A program made the translations under genes and the position numbers. 5,570 bases of DNA from Deltaproteobacteria bacterium (lineage in GTDB: Bacteria > Desulfobacterota > Desulfobacteria > Desulfobacterales > C00003060): assembly GCA_003647435.1 (NCBI GenBank), contig QMMV01000153.1:1-5570 (forward strand), given 5' to 3'. Positions 1-5,514 of the stretch are shown here, one piece after another; positions within the stretch are counted from its first letter, which is position 1, and the number at the start of each line of letters is the position of its first letter. The notes under the pieces are model-generated. The model ran no database searches, was not told the origin of the DNA, and saw only the letters and a program-made list of their open reading frames with translations.

Positions 1-698
1 ACAAAATCGCGCCATTTCGAGTCGTTTTCAGGCAAACCAAGACCGTAAGGCTCGTCGCTGAAAAAGTCGCCCACAATTTCATATTTTTCAGGGTTTGGGT
101 CTGAGGCCTTCAATCCAAGCAAGATAGTACTGTCTGTCGTAACCGCATCCGATTTTCCCTGCTTGAGCGCAAGAAATGCCTCGGGATAGTTTTCAAACGA
201 GACAACCTTGGCTTTGGGCTGAACGCGAATGATATTCTGCTCACTTGTGGAGCCTTTTGCGCTGCTTACTTTTCGACCGGCAAGATCTTTGTAGCTTTTG
301 ATGCCGCTCCCTTTTCGCACCAGCAGTTTTTGGCCATCGTAGAAATAAGTGATGCTGTAATCAATTTGCTCGTCCCGACTTTTGGTGTGCGTCATGGTGG
401 CGGCGAGGATATCGACATTTCCTTCCACCAATGTAGGGATTCTTGTCTGGGATGTAACAGGTTTAAATTTGATGCCTACGCCGAGCCTCTTTGCAATGTA
501 TCTCAAAATATCACAATCAAAGCCAATAAGTTTGTTGGTTTTCTCGTCAACATAACCAAAGGGCCTTACCGTGTCTTTGACTCCTCCGATCATGTATCCT
601 CTCTTCTTGATCTTGTCCAGGGTTGATTCACCATGTGCAGCTCCAACCAGTCCCAATGTCATGATTCCAACACACAATAAGGAAAAAAACTTTCTCAT
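1..698 (-). CDS. Polar amino-acid ABC transporter, periplasmic substrate-binding protein (5' part of gene, truncated by window edge)
   Basis: Reading down from the ATG at 698 gives 232 open codons with no stop before the window ends; family members are usually about 250-300 residues, so only the C-terminus is missing. Residues 1-23 form a signal peptide: basic MRK, a hydrophobic core, then AHG before the mature start near E24. C9 is not in a lipobox, so a soluble periplasmic protein is likely. The remainder fits bacterial solute-binding family 3: G59-F-D-C-D63 signature in lobe I, T101-M-T followed by R108 (position that normally binds the ligand carboxylate), G149-S-T-S-E153, and D189 (position that normally contacts the amino group). 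The segment around 186-232 resembles glutamate/aspartate binders of the GltI type, but specificity is inferred. A strong site (AAAGGAGGG) lies about 9 bases before ATG; an in-frame GTG directly precedes it and could be used instead. Permease and ATPase genes would be expected beyond the left edge. Confidence 0.9.
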   Translation of the reverse strand, partial: MRKFFSLLCVGIMTLGLVGAAHGESTLDKIKKRGYMIGGVKDTVRPFGYVDEKTNKLIGFDCDILRYIAKRLGVGIKFKPVTSQTRIPTLVEGNVDILAATMTHTKSRDEQIDYSITYFYDGQKLLVRKGSGIKSYKDLAGRKVSSAKGSTSEQNIIRVQPKAKVVSFENYPEAFLALKQGKSDAVTTDSTILLGLKASDPNPEKYEIVGDFFSDEPYGLGLPENDSKWRDF

Positions 699-714
699 CA
701 CTCTTGCCCTCCTT

Positions 715-747
715 TCAGGTTTTTATGCTATTGCGAAATACATTCAT
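715..747 (-). CDS. Possible 10-codon leader ORF upstream of the binding-protein gene
   Basis: Reading from 747 gives MNVFRNSIKT and a TGA stop at 717-715. An AAGGAGA ribosome-binding site sits 6-7 bases before its ATG. It falls between the predicted promoter (769-797) and the binding-protein gene, and its stop abuts the AAAGGAGGG site of that gene, leaving 16 bases between stop codon and the next ATG. Such a layout could give translational coupling. The peptide has no run of one amino acid that would indicate classical attenuation. An ORF this short can occur by chance, so the call rests on the ribosome-binding site and position alone. Confidence 0.25.
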   Translation of the reverse strand: MNVFRNSIKT

Positions 748-768
748 GAAAATCTCCTTAACTTCGGT

Positions 769-797
769 TCTATAGGCAAATTGTCCTTGTTTGTCAA
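769..797 (-). promoter_or_regulatory. Sigma70-type promoter for the binding-protein gene
   Basis: On the minus strand TTGACA (797-792, perfect -35 consensus) is followed by exactly 17 bases and TATAGA (774-769, four of six -10 consensus bases). It points at the substrate-binding-protein gene, with the -10 about 70 bases upstream of its start codon. Transcription would begin near 762, giving a leader of roughly 60 bases that contains the possible small ORF. The match and spacing are seen directly; activity is inferred. Confidence 0.7.
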
Positions 798-891
798 GAT
801 ATTAGAAAGACAGGCAAAAAAACAGTATCTTGTTGCAAAATCAAGTTGCCATTTCTTTCATTTTTTGATACAAGTAAAATTTTCGGTGTTG

Positions 892-1052
892 AGGGTGGTC
901 ACCCTTTCATTCAAAGAGGGTAACTTCTTAACGGGCCGTAGCCCAAACAAGAATTCCTTTGAGCGGTCATTAAAACGTCTTAGACCAAGCGAAAAGGGAT
1001 TCAGGCAACAGGCCGTTAAGACCCTGAGCAGGGCTTCAGTTTCAGGAAACTC
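892..1052 (+). ncRNA. Candidate structured 5' leader RNA of rpmB
   Basis: This non-coding stretch can be drawn as nested stems on the plus strand. Outer stem: CTTAACGGGCC (927-937) with GGCCGTTAAG (1011-1020), ten pairs and one bulged G, extended by AGGGT (917-921) with ACCCT (1021-1025). Middle stem: 951-960 with 993-1002, ten pairs including one U-G wobble (955-998) that would be an A-C mismatch on the other strand. Inner stem: GGTC-at-TAA (965-973) with TTAGACC (980-986), closed by a 6-base loop. Alternatives compete: GGGC-CGTA-GCCC (933-944), AGGGT/ACCCT (892-905) and CCCT-GAGC-AGGG (1022-1033); a further small hairpin lies at 1039-1050. It matches no riboswitch or r-protein leader I can recognise. 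Each stem alone could arise by chance; the nesting is what makes it notable. Confidence 0.35.
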
Positions 1053-1079
1053 ACCCGAACTTATTGACCGGTTATAGAA

Positions 1080-1084
1080 GAGGT
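1080..1084 (+). promoter_or_regulatory. Ribosome-binding site of rpmB
   Basis: GAGGT lies 7 bases before the ATG at 1092 and fixes the start of rpmB. No convincing promoter for rpmB is visible: TTGCCA (846-851), 17 bases, TACAAG (869-874) and an isolated TAAAAT (875-880) are the best but weak candidates. Confidence 0.7.
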
Positions 1085-1091
1085 AGATATC

Positions 1092-1283
1092 ATGGCGAGA
1101 GTATGTGAAATATGTGGGAAGAAACCCATGACGGGCAACAATGTGAGCCACGCTCACAACCTCACGAAACGACGGTTTTATCCCAACTTACGAAGAGTTC
1201 GTGCTGTTAGGGACGGCCGGGTCAGACGGATAAGGGTATGTACCAGGTGCATCCGCTCCGGGTTAGTCGTAAAACCGTCCTGA
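1092..1283 (+). CDS. rpmB: 50S ribosomal protein L28 (bL28), zinc-binding four-cysteine form
   Basis: A complete 63-residue protein, matching the usual 60-80 residues of bacterial L28. It is a component of the large ribosomal subunit that binds 23S rRNA. The N-terminal MARVCEICGKKP block, the S19-H-A-H-N region with following T25-K-R-R, the NLRRVR block (32-37) and the C-terminal IRVCTRC segment are characteristic of the family. C5/C8 and C50/C53 form two CxxC pairs, so this is the C+ form expected to bind one zinc ion; many bacteria carry paralogues lacking the cysteines that are made under zinc shortage. About 15 of 63 residues are Arg or Lys, as expected for an rRNA-binding protein. The start is set by GAGGT 7 bases upstream. 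It is monocistronic here, transcribed divergently from the binding-protein gene and convergently with rel. Confidence 0.96.
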   Translation: MARVCEICGKKPMTGNNVSHAHNLTKRRFYPNLRRVRAVRDGRVRRIRVCTRCIRSGLVVKPS

Positions 1284-1340
1284 TTGGGCCGGATTTGTAT
1301 CTGCAGTACCGGTTTGGATTTATGAAAATGTTTGTTTTTG

Positions 1341-1366
1341 GTATTACTTTAGCCCTTTTAAAAAAC
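1341..1366 (+). repeat. Left terminal inverted repeat of the palindromic element
   Basis: Pairs with 1635-1660 (23 of 26 positions identical after reverse complementing). Its core is AGCCCTTTTAAAAAAC at 1351-1366, which differs from the partner by one base. Confidence 0.75.
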
Positions 1367-1377
1367 ACACATAAGGA

Positions 1378-1399
1378 GCGTACAGGCCATCCGATTGTA
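1378..1399 (+). repeat. Left copy of exact 22-bp inverted repeat
   Basis: Begins GCGTACAGG and ends GATTGTA; the reverse complement occurs without mismatch at 1583-1604. An exact 22-base inverted copy 183 bases away cannot reasonably be chance. Confidence 0.95.
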
Positions 1400-1541
1400 G
1401 ACCGAGTCACTGTCTGAGAGCATTAGTGAGCGTTGAGAAAAAACAGTAAGTTGGGTGGACTCGTTCGTAGGCATAACAAATATTGTCACCGTATAGATAT
1501 CGTTTCAACCTCTAAGCGCTGTTTTTTCTTTACGCTCAGTT

Positions 1542-1563
1542 ACCTGCCTGCCGGCAGGCAGGT
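1542..1563. repeat. Perfect 22-bp palindrome (CCTG/CAGG type) inserted in the right arm
   Basis: The core CCTGCCTGCCGGCAGGCAGG (1543-1562) with flanking A and T is a perfect palindrome built from CCTG/CAGG tetramers. In the left arm the equivalent position (between 1422 and 1423) lacks these 20 bases, while sequence on both sides still aligns (GAGCA and TGAGCG in arm orientation). It therefore looks like an insertion after the large palindrome formed, in the manner of a short dispersed GC-rich palindromic repeat. No T-run follows, so it is not a standard terminator. Confidence 0.8.
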
Positions 1564-1582
1564 GCTCGAGTTTGAGGCGGTT

Positions 1583-1604
1583 TACAATCGGATGGCCTGT
1601 ACGC
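1583..1604 (-). repeat. Right copy of exact 22-bp inverted repeat
   Basis: Exact reverse complement of 1378-1399. Identity ends sharply beyond 1604, where the right arm carries extra sequence (1605-1634) absent from the left arm. Confidence 0.95.
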
Positions 1605-1634
1605 GATAATATTTTCAAAAACCTACACTGACAC

Positions 1635-1660
1635 GTTTTTTGAAAGGGCTAAAATGATAC
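1635..1660 (-). repeat. Right terminal inverted repeat of the palindromic element
   Basis: Reverse complement matches 1341-1366 at 23 of 26 positions. Its inner half also pairs locally: TTTCAAAAAC (1613-1622) with GTTTTTTGAAA (1635-1645, one bulged T), so this end can form its own hairpin. Confidence 0.75.
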
Positions 1661-1675
1661 TATCTGAAAAGAATT

Positions 1676-1683
1676 GGGGGGGG
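1676..1683. repeat. G8 homopolymer tract downstream of rel
   Basis: Eight consecutive Gs flanked by AATT on both sides, lying between the end of the palindromic element and the rel stop codon. It is outside any coding sequence, so slippage here would not alter a protein. An imperfect palindrome follows (GGAATTTGCAATTTCC, 1682-1697), without a T-run on either strand. Confidence 0.9.
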
Positions 1684-1703
1684 AATTTGCAATTTCCATG
1701 CGA

Positions 1704-3848
1704 CTACCCTGTAATACGGCTGACTTTTATGACATTCTTGATCTTTTTGACCGATTTCATGATCTTTTCAAGGTGTTTTGCATCGACTACGGAGATTGTA
1801 AAGTAGCAATCTGCTCGCTTGTCTGCTCGCGTGTTTACTGAAGCTTCCAGGATGTTTGCCTCAGTCTCACTTAATGCCGCGGTAATGTTTGCCAAAAGCC
1901 CTATCCTATCGTGACCGAGTACGTGAATTCTCACCGGGTAGACCTCGTCGGTGTCTGGCGCCCACTCCAATTCGATTCGGCGCGCTGGATCCATACTTAG
2001 TGCGTGGGGGCAAGTTGTGCGGTGTACGGTGACCCCCTGGCCGCGGGTAATATATCCCACCACAGGGTCACCGGGCAGGGGATTGCAGCACTTCCCATAC
2101 CGAATCAGGATGCCATCCAGTCCCTTGACTAAAATGCCGGGCTTTGGTTTTTTCCCCCTGATACGCTGCTTCAACTTTTCAACTATGGTTTCTCTTTTTT
2201 CCTTTAGTTCACTCCTGGGAGCAAAGTAGCGTACTACCTGTAATGGGGTAACCTTTCCATACCCCACAGCGGCAATAAGGTCATCGGCTGTCTTATATCC
2301 AAGTTCAGTGCAGGCTTTTTGTATTTCGCCTGATTTCACCAGCTTAGCAAGGTTAAGATTGTGTTTTCGAAAGATTTTCTCGCACATGTCATGCCCGAGG
2401 GTCAGGCTTCGCTTTCTTTCCGTTGTCTTAATATGCTGGCGTATTCTGGAACGGGCCTTTGCGGTTTTTACGAAGCTGAGCCAGTCCTTGCTTGGCTTGT
2501 GATGAGGGCTTGTAATAATCTCAACCATCTCGCCGGTCTTCAATTGATATTTTAACGGGACGATACGACCGTCCACCTTGGCCCCCAAACACTGGTTTCC
2601 CACCTCGGAGTGGATCGCATAGGCAAAATCGACCGGAGTCGCTCCCTTTGGAAGGGTTAATACGTCTCCCCGGGGGGTGAAGACATAAACCTCGTCAGGG
2701 AAGAGCTCAATACGAACGGTTTCCATAAACTCATCCGGATCTTTGAGATATTCTTGCTCTTTTACCAGCTTCCTGAGCCAGGTGAAGGCCTGGCTGGTTT
2801 TCTCGTCAAAGGTCTTTCCTTCCTTGTATTGCCAGTGGGCTGCAATACCGTTTCTTGCAACACGGTCCATCTCTTTAGTCCGAATCTGGATCTCAACGCG
2901 TTCCCTAAACGGTCCGATGACCGTCGTGTGGAGAGACTGGTACATGTTCGGTTTGGGCATTGCGATGTAATCCTTGAAGCGTTTCGGTATGGGTTTCCAG
3001 AAAGAATGGATCAGCCCAAGGGCCTCGTAGCATTGCGGAATTGTGTGGCAGATGATCCGGAAGGCCAGGATGTCATAGACATCTTCAAATTTTATCTGTT
3101 GAACCATCATCTTGTGATATATTCCGTAAAAATGTTTGTGACGTCCCTCGACCTCGCAATTGATGTGAGCTTCGGCCATCCTCTTGAGAATAATCTCCTT
3201 AACCTTCTCAACGTATTCTCCTTGTTCTTCCTTTTTTCTTGTCACCTTGTTAGCAATTTCACGATACTCGTGGGGGAAAAGATACATGAAGGCTATGTCT
3301 TCGAGCTCGTTCTTGATCCAGTTGATCCCCAACCGATTTGCGATAGGGGCATAAATGTCAAGGGTTTCCTGGGCTATCCTGATCTGTTTGTCTTCTGTTT
3401 GATACTTCAGGGTGCGCATATTATGCAGGCGGTCGCAGAGTTTGATGAGAATGACACGAATATCATCAGCCATGGCAAGAATCATCTTGCGGATGCTTTC
3501 TGCCTGGCGAGCTTCAGAACTTCTAAAGGGCAAGCGGCTCAATTTCGTAACCCCTCCAACAATGTGGGCTACATCTGATCCGAACATCTCAGCAATATCT
3601 TCTAAGCTTGCCTTTGTGTCTTCTGGCACGTCGTGCAGCAGCCCCGCAGCCACGCTCACTGTATCCAGCTTCAGCTCGGTCAGGAGTCCGGCTACCTCCA
3701 GCGGGTGAGACAAGTAAGGTTCTCCCGAAAGCCTGACCTGCCCCTCGTGCATGCGGGCTGAATAAATATAGGCGCGTTCCACTATCTCCACGTCTGCACC
3801 CGGGTGGTAGGCGCTTATGCGATCAAGTATGTCAGTGATTCGAATCAT
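1704..3848 (-). CDS. rel: Bifunctional (p)ppGpp synthetase/hydrolase, RelA/SpoT (Rel) family
   Basis: A complete 714-residue long RSH enzyme that makes (p)ppGpp from ATP and GTP/GDP and degrades it, setting the stringent response in the cytoplasm. The HD hydrolase domain (about 25-180) is intact: H48, H72-D73, E76-D77, D139 and N143. The synthetase domain (about 235-345) has R290-F-K-D293, the RxKD signature of bifunctional enzymes rather than the ExDD of RelA-only synthetases, then PKPNMYQSLHT with Y303, plus D259 and E319. A TGS domain (about 384-446), a helical region, a Cys-containing zinc-finger-like domain (C587-C588, H609, C613) and a C-terminal ACT domain (about 637-712) form the ribosome and tRNA sensing half. 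ATG 3848 is the first start after an in-frame stop; the upstream ribosome-binding site is weak (GAAGAAAAG). It follows proS by 110 bp on the same strand with no clear promoter between, so co-transcription and partial coupling to proS are likely. relA or spoT are alternative names. Confidence 0.96.
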   Translation of the reverse strand: MIRITDILDRISAYHPGADVEIVERAYIYSARMHEGQVRLSGEPYLSHPLEVAGLLTELKLDTVSVAAGLLHDVPEDTKASLEDIAEMFGSDVAHIVGGVTKLSRLPFRSSEARQAESIRKMILAMADDIRVILIKLCDRLHNMRTLKYQTEDKQIRIAQETLDIYAPIANRLGINWIKNELEDIAFMYLFPHEYREIANKVTRKKEEQGEYVEKVKEIILKRMAEAHINCEVEGRHKHFYGIYHKMMVQQIKFEDVYDILAFRIICHTIPQCYEALGLIHSFWKPIPKRFKDYIAMPKPNMYQSLHTTVIGPFRERVEIQIRTKEMDRVARNGIAAHWQYKEGKTFDEKTSQAFTWLRKLVKEQEYLKDPDEFMETVRIELFPDEVYVFTPRGDVLTLPKGATPVDFAYAIHSEVGNQCLGAKVDGRIVPLKYQLKTGEMVEIITSPHHKPSKDWLSFVKTAKARSRIRQHIKTTERKRSLTLGHDMCEKIFRKHNLNLAKLVKSGEIQKACTELGYKTADDLIAAVGYGKVTPLQVVRYFAPRSELKEKRETIVEKLKQRIRGKKPKPGILVKGLDGILIRYGKCCNPLPGDPVVGYITRGQGVTVHRTTCPHALSMDPARRIELEWAPDTDEVYPVRIHVLGHDRIGLLANITAALSETEANILEASVNTRADKRADCYFTISVVDAKHLEKIMKSVKKIKNVIKVSRITG

Positions 3849-3958
3849 GTCTTTTCTTCGTCTACTGGTCGAATGGTCGAGGATTCAAGGCGTGAAATCC
3901 CTGACAGCTCGAGAACTCGATCATCTTCTTCCTGTGCGACCGATTCAGCATCCGTCCC

Positions 3959-5476
3959 TCAATATGCTTTGGCAAAGAGGACACGCTTGTCACTGGCACT
4001 GCCGCAAACAAGACATTCACCCTGTTCCTTCTCACCTGTTAAGGGTATGCACCGAATGGTTACACCGAGGTCTTCTTTGATCTTTTCCTCACACCGCTCA
4101 CTTCCGCACCAGTGCGCATAGGCGAACCCGCCATGTATTTCAGGCTTTTTGAGGTTTTCGGGCGTAAAAAAGTCATAAAAGGCATCTTTTGAATCAATAT
4201 GCACACTATTTGCCTGCCTTAATTTTGAGGCACGGCTGAAGAGATTCCCCTGAATCTCATCCAGAATGGAGCAGATTTTTTTGACAAACTCATTCCGCCG
4301 CATCGATTCCTTTTCCCTTGGGCCTTTGTCTCTCCTGCCGACAACGACTGAACCATTTGCAATCTCCCTCGGCCCTATTTCCAGGCGGACCGGTATTCCC
4401 TTCTTGATCCAGTCCCATCCCCTGGCGCCGGTTTCTCTGTCATCAATTTCGATTACAAGTTTCCGATCATGGTAACAGATCCCCCTGAGTTCCCTGGCCA
4501 GTTTATCAGTGTAATCTGCAACCATATTTTTGTGTTCGGGCTTTTTCACAATAGGCATGAGCACAACATGGGCAGATGTGATCTTAGGCGGCAGCACCAG
4601 ACCATTGTCATCAGCGTGTGTCATGATGATGGCTCCTATCAGGCGGGTTGATACTCCCCAGGATGTGGTCCATGCATACTCTTCTTTTCCCTGTGCAGAT
4701 TGGTATTTGATTCCCGAGGCAGTGGCAAAATTCTGCCCCAGAAAATGGGAAGTGCCGGCTTGCAAGGCCTTTCGATCCTGCATCATGGCCTCTACGGTGA
4801 ACGTATTCACGGCGCCCGGGAAACGCTCAGAGGCTGTCTTTTCTCCCTTGATTACAGGAATGGCAAGATAATCCTCTGAAAGCCGGGCATAGATATCGAG
4901 CATCTGAAGCGTTCTTTCCATTGCTTCCTGCGGATTGCTATGAGCAGTGTGGCCCTCCTGCCAGAGAAATTCACTTGTTCTCAAGAATATGCGAGTTCTC
5001 CTCTCCCACCTAACCACGTTACACCACTGGTTGATGAGCAGGGGCAGATCACGGTAGCTGGTGACCCACCTCGAAAAAGATTCCCCTATGATTGTCTCAG
5101 AGGTTGGTCTTACGACCAGGGGTTCTTCTAAAGGACCTGCAGGCACCAGAGATCCCTCGGGGCCTTCTTCGAGCCTGTGATGGGTGACCACGGCACATTC
5201 TTTGGCAAAGCCTTCCACATGTTCTGCCTCTTTTTCAAGAAATCTTTTTGGTATAAACAGCGGGAAATATGCATTTTTTACCCCCGTTTGCTTGAACATG
5301 TCGTCCAGCACACTTCGTATATTTTCCCAAAGGGCATAGCCCCACGGCTTAATTACCATACATCCCCTGACCGGGGAGTTTTCGGCCAGATCGGAAGCCT
5401 TAATTACTTCTTGATACCACCCCGGGTAATCCTCATCCCGTGTCGGAGTTATGGCAGTCTTTGCCTGGTTTCCCAT
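3959..5476 (-). CDS. proS: Prolyl-tRNA synthetase, archaeal/eukaryotic-like type (class II)
   Basis: A complete 505-residue cytoplasmic enzyme that attaches proline to tRNA(Pro). It is the shorter archaeal/eukaryotic-like form: it lacks the editing insertion of the E. coli type and carries a C-terminal zinc-binding domain. Visible landmarks are RPTSE (123-127, the TxE proline-binding motif), class II motif 2 with R166 and WQEGHTAH (172-179), AGTSHFLGQNF (240-250), and motif 3, GVSTRLIGAIIM (274-285) followed by HADDNGLVLPP. The anticodon-binding domain covers about 300-400. Zinc ligands are probably C457, C462, C488 and C491, and the chain ends in the conserved terminal tyrosine (KAY). The ATG at 5476 has an AGAGAGGA site 7 bases upstream, which decides the start. 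No editing domain is present, so clearance of mischarged Ala-tRNA(Pro), if any, would need a separate protein elsewhere. It is the likely first gene of a proS-rel unit. Confidence 0.97.
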   Translation of the reverse strand: MGNQAKTAITPTRDEDYPGWYQEVIKASDLAENSPVRGCMVIKPWGYALWENIRSVLDDMFKQTGVKNAYFPLFIPKRFLEKEAEHVEGFAKECAVVTHHRLEEGPEGSLVPAGPLEEPLVVRPTSETIIGESFSRWVTSYRDLPLLINQWCNVVRWERRTRIFLRTSEFLWQEGHTAHSNPQEAMERTLQMLDIYARLSEDYLAIPVIKGEKTASERFPGAVNTFTVEAMMQDRKALQAGTSHFLGQNFATASGIKYQSAQGKEEYAWTTSWGVSTRLIGAIIMTHADDNGLVLPPKITSAHVVLMPIVKKPEHKNMVADYTDKLARELRGICYHDRKLVIEIDDRETGARGWDWIKKGIPVRLEIGPREIANGSVVVGRRDKGPREKESMRRNEFVKKICSILDEIQGNLFSRASKLRQANSVHIDSKDAFYDFFTPENLKKPEIHGGFAYAHWCGSERCEEKIKEDLGVTIRCIPLTGEKEQGECLVCGSASDKRVLFAKAY

Positions 5477-5514
5477 GTTGGTCCTCTCTTAATCATTACT
5501 TTGTGTAGATACCG

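Larger units (their letters stand above)
1341..1660. mobile_element. MITE-like palindromic element, about 320 bp, non-coding
   Basis: The two halves of this segment are reverse complements over most of their length. Termini 1341-1366 and 1635-1660 match at 23 of 26 positions. The block 1378-1399 is an exact 22-base inverted copy of 1583-1604. The inner block 1427-1446 matches 1519-1538 at 18 of 20. Arms meet at an AT-rich centre (ACAAATATTGT, 1476-1486). The copies differ by two length changes: a 20-bp palindrome in the right arm (1543-1562) and about 19 extra bases at 1605-1634. No ORF resembling a transposase is present and no clear target duplication flanks it; TA at 1342-1343 and 1658-1659 could be a 2-bp duplication but may be part of the repeat. 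It fills the gap between convergent rpmB and rel. A transcript from either strand would fold into one long hairpin, so it may also end transcription both ways. The family of origin is not recognised. Confidence 0.65.

Noticed and set aside
670..698. Lipoprotein signal peptide for the binding protein
   Set aside because: The only cysteine in the signal region (C9) is preceded by Leu rather than Gly, Ala or Ser and lies before the end of the hydrophobic stretch; a signal peptidase I site after AHG fits better.
846..880. Promoter for rpmB (TTGCCA, 17 bases, TACAAG; or TAAAAT at 875-880)
   Set aside because: Each candidate misses several consensus positions in one of its hexamers; kept only as a remark.
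930..1076. Possible tRNA or tmRNA-like gene before rpmB
   Set aside because: Stems are present, but there is no T-loop consensus, acceptor stem or CCA context; the structure is better described as a candidate leader.
571..1077. Plus-strand ORF of 168 codons covering the intergenic region
   Set aside because: It begins inside the binding-protein gene on the opposite strand, has no ribosome-binding site or recognisable domain, and its composition looks like translated non-coding DNA.
858..1157. Minus-strand ORF of 99 codons overlapping the start of rpmB
   Set aside because: Its first third is antisense to the well-supported rpmB gene and it shows no family features.
1682..1697. Rho-independent terminator of rel at the GGAATTTGCAATTTCC palindrome
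   Set aside because: The stem is AT-rich with a central mismatch and no loop, and on the minus strand it is followed by a C-run instead of a T-run.
1284..1703. Remnant transposase gene or CRISPR-like array inside the rpmB-rel gap
   Set aside because: No frame on either strand shows transposase motifs, and the repeats are one inverted pair rather than regularly spaced direct repeats.
2754..3578. Long plus-strand ORF (274 codons) antisense to rel
   Set aside because: It lies wholly opposite a fully conserved rel coding sequence; long antisense frames are common opposite such genes, and no domain or start signal supports it.
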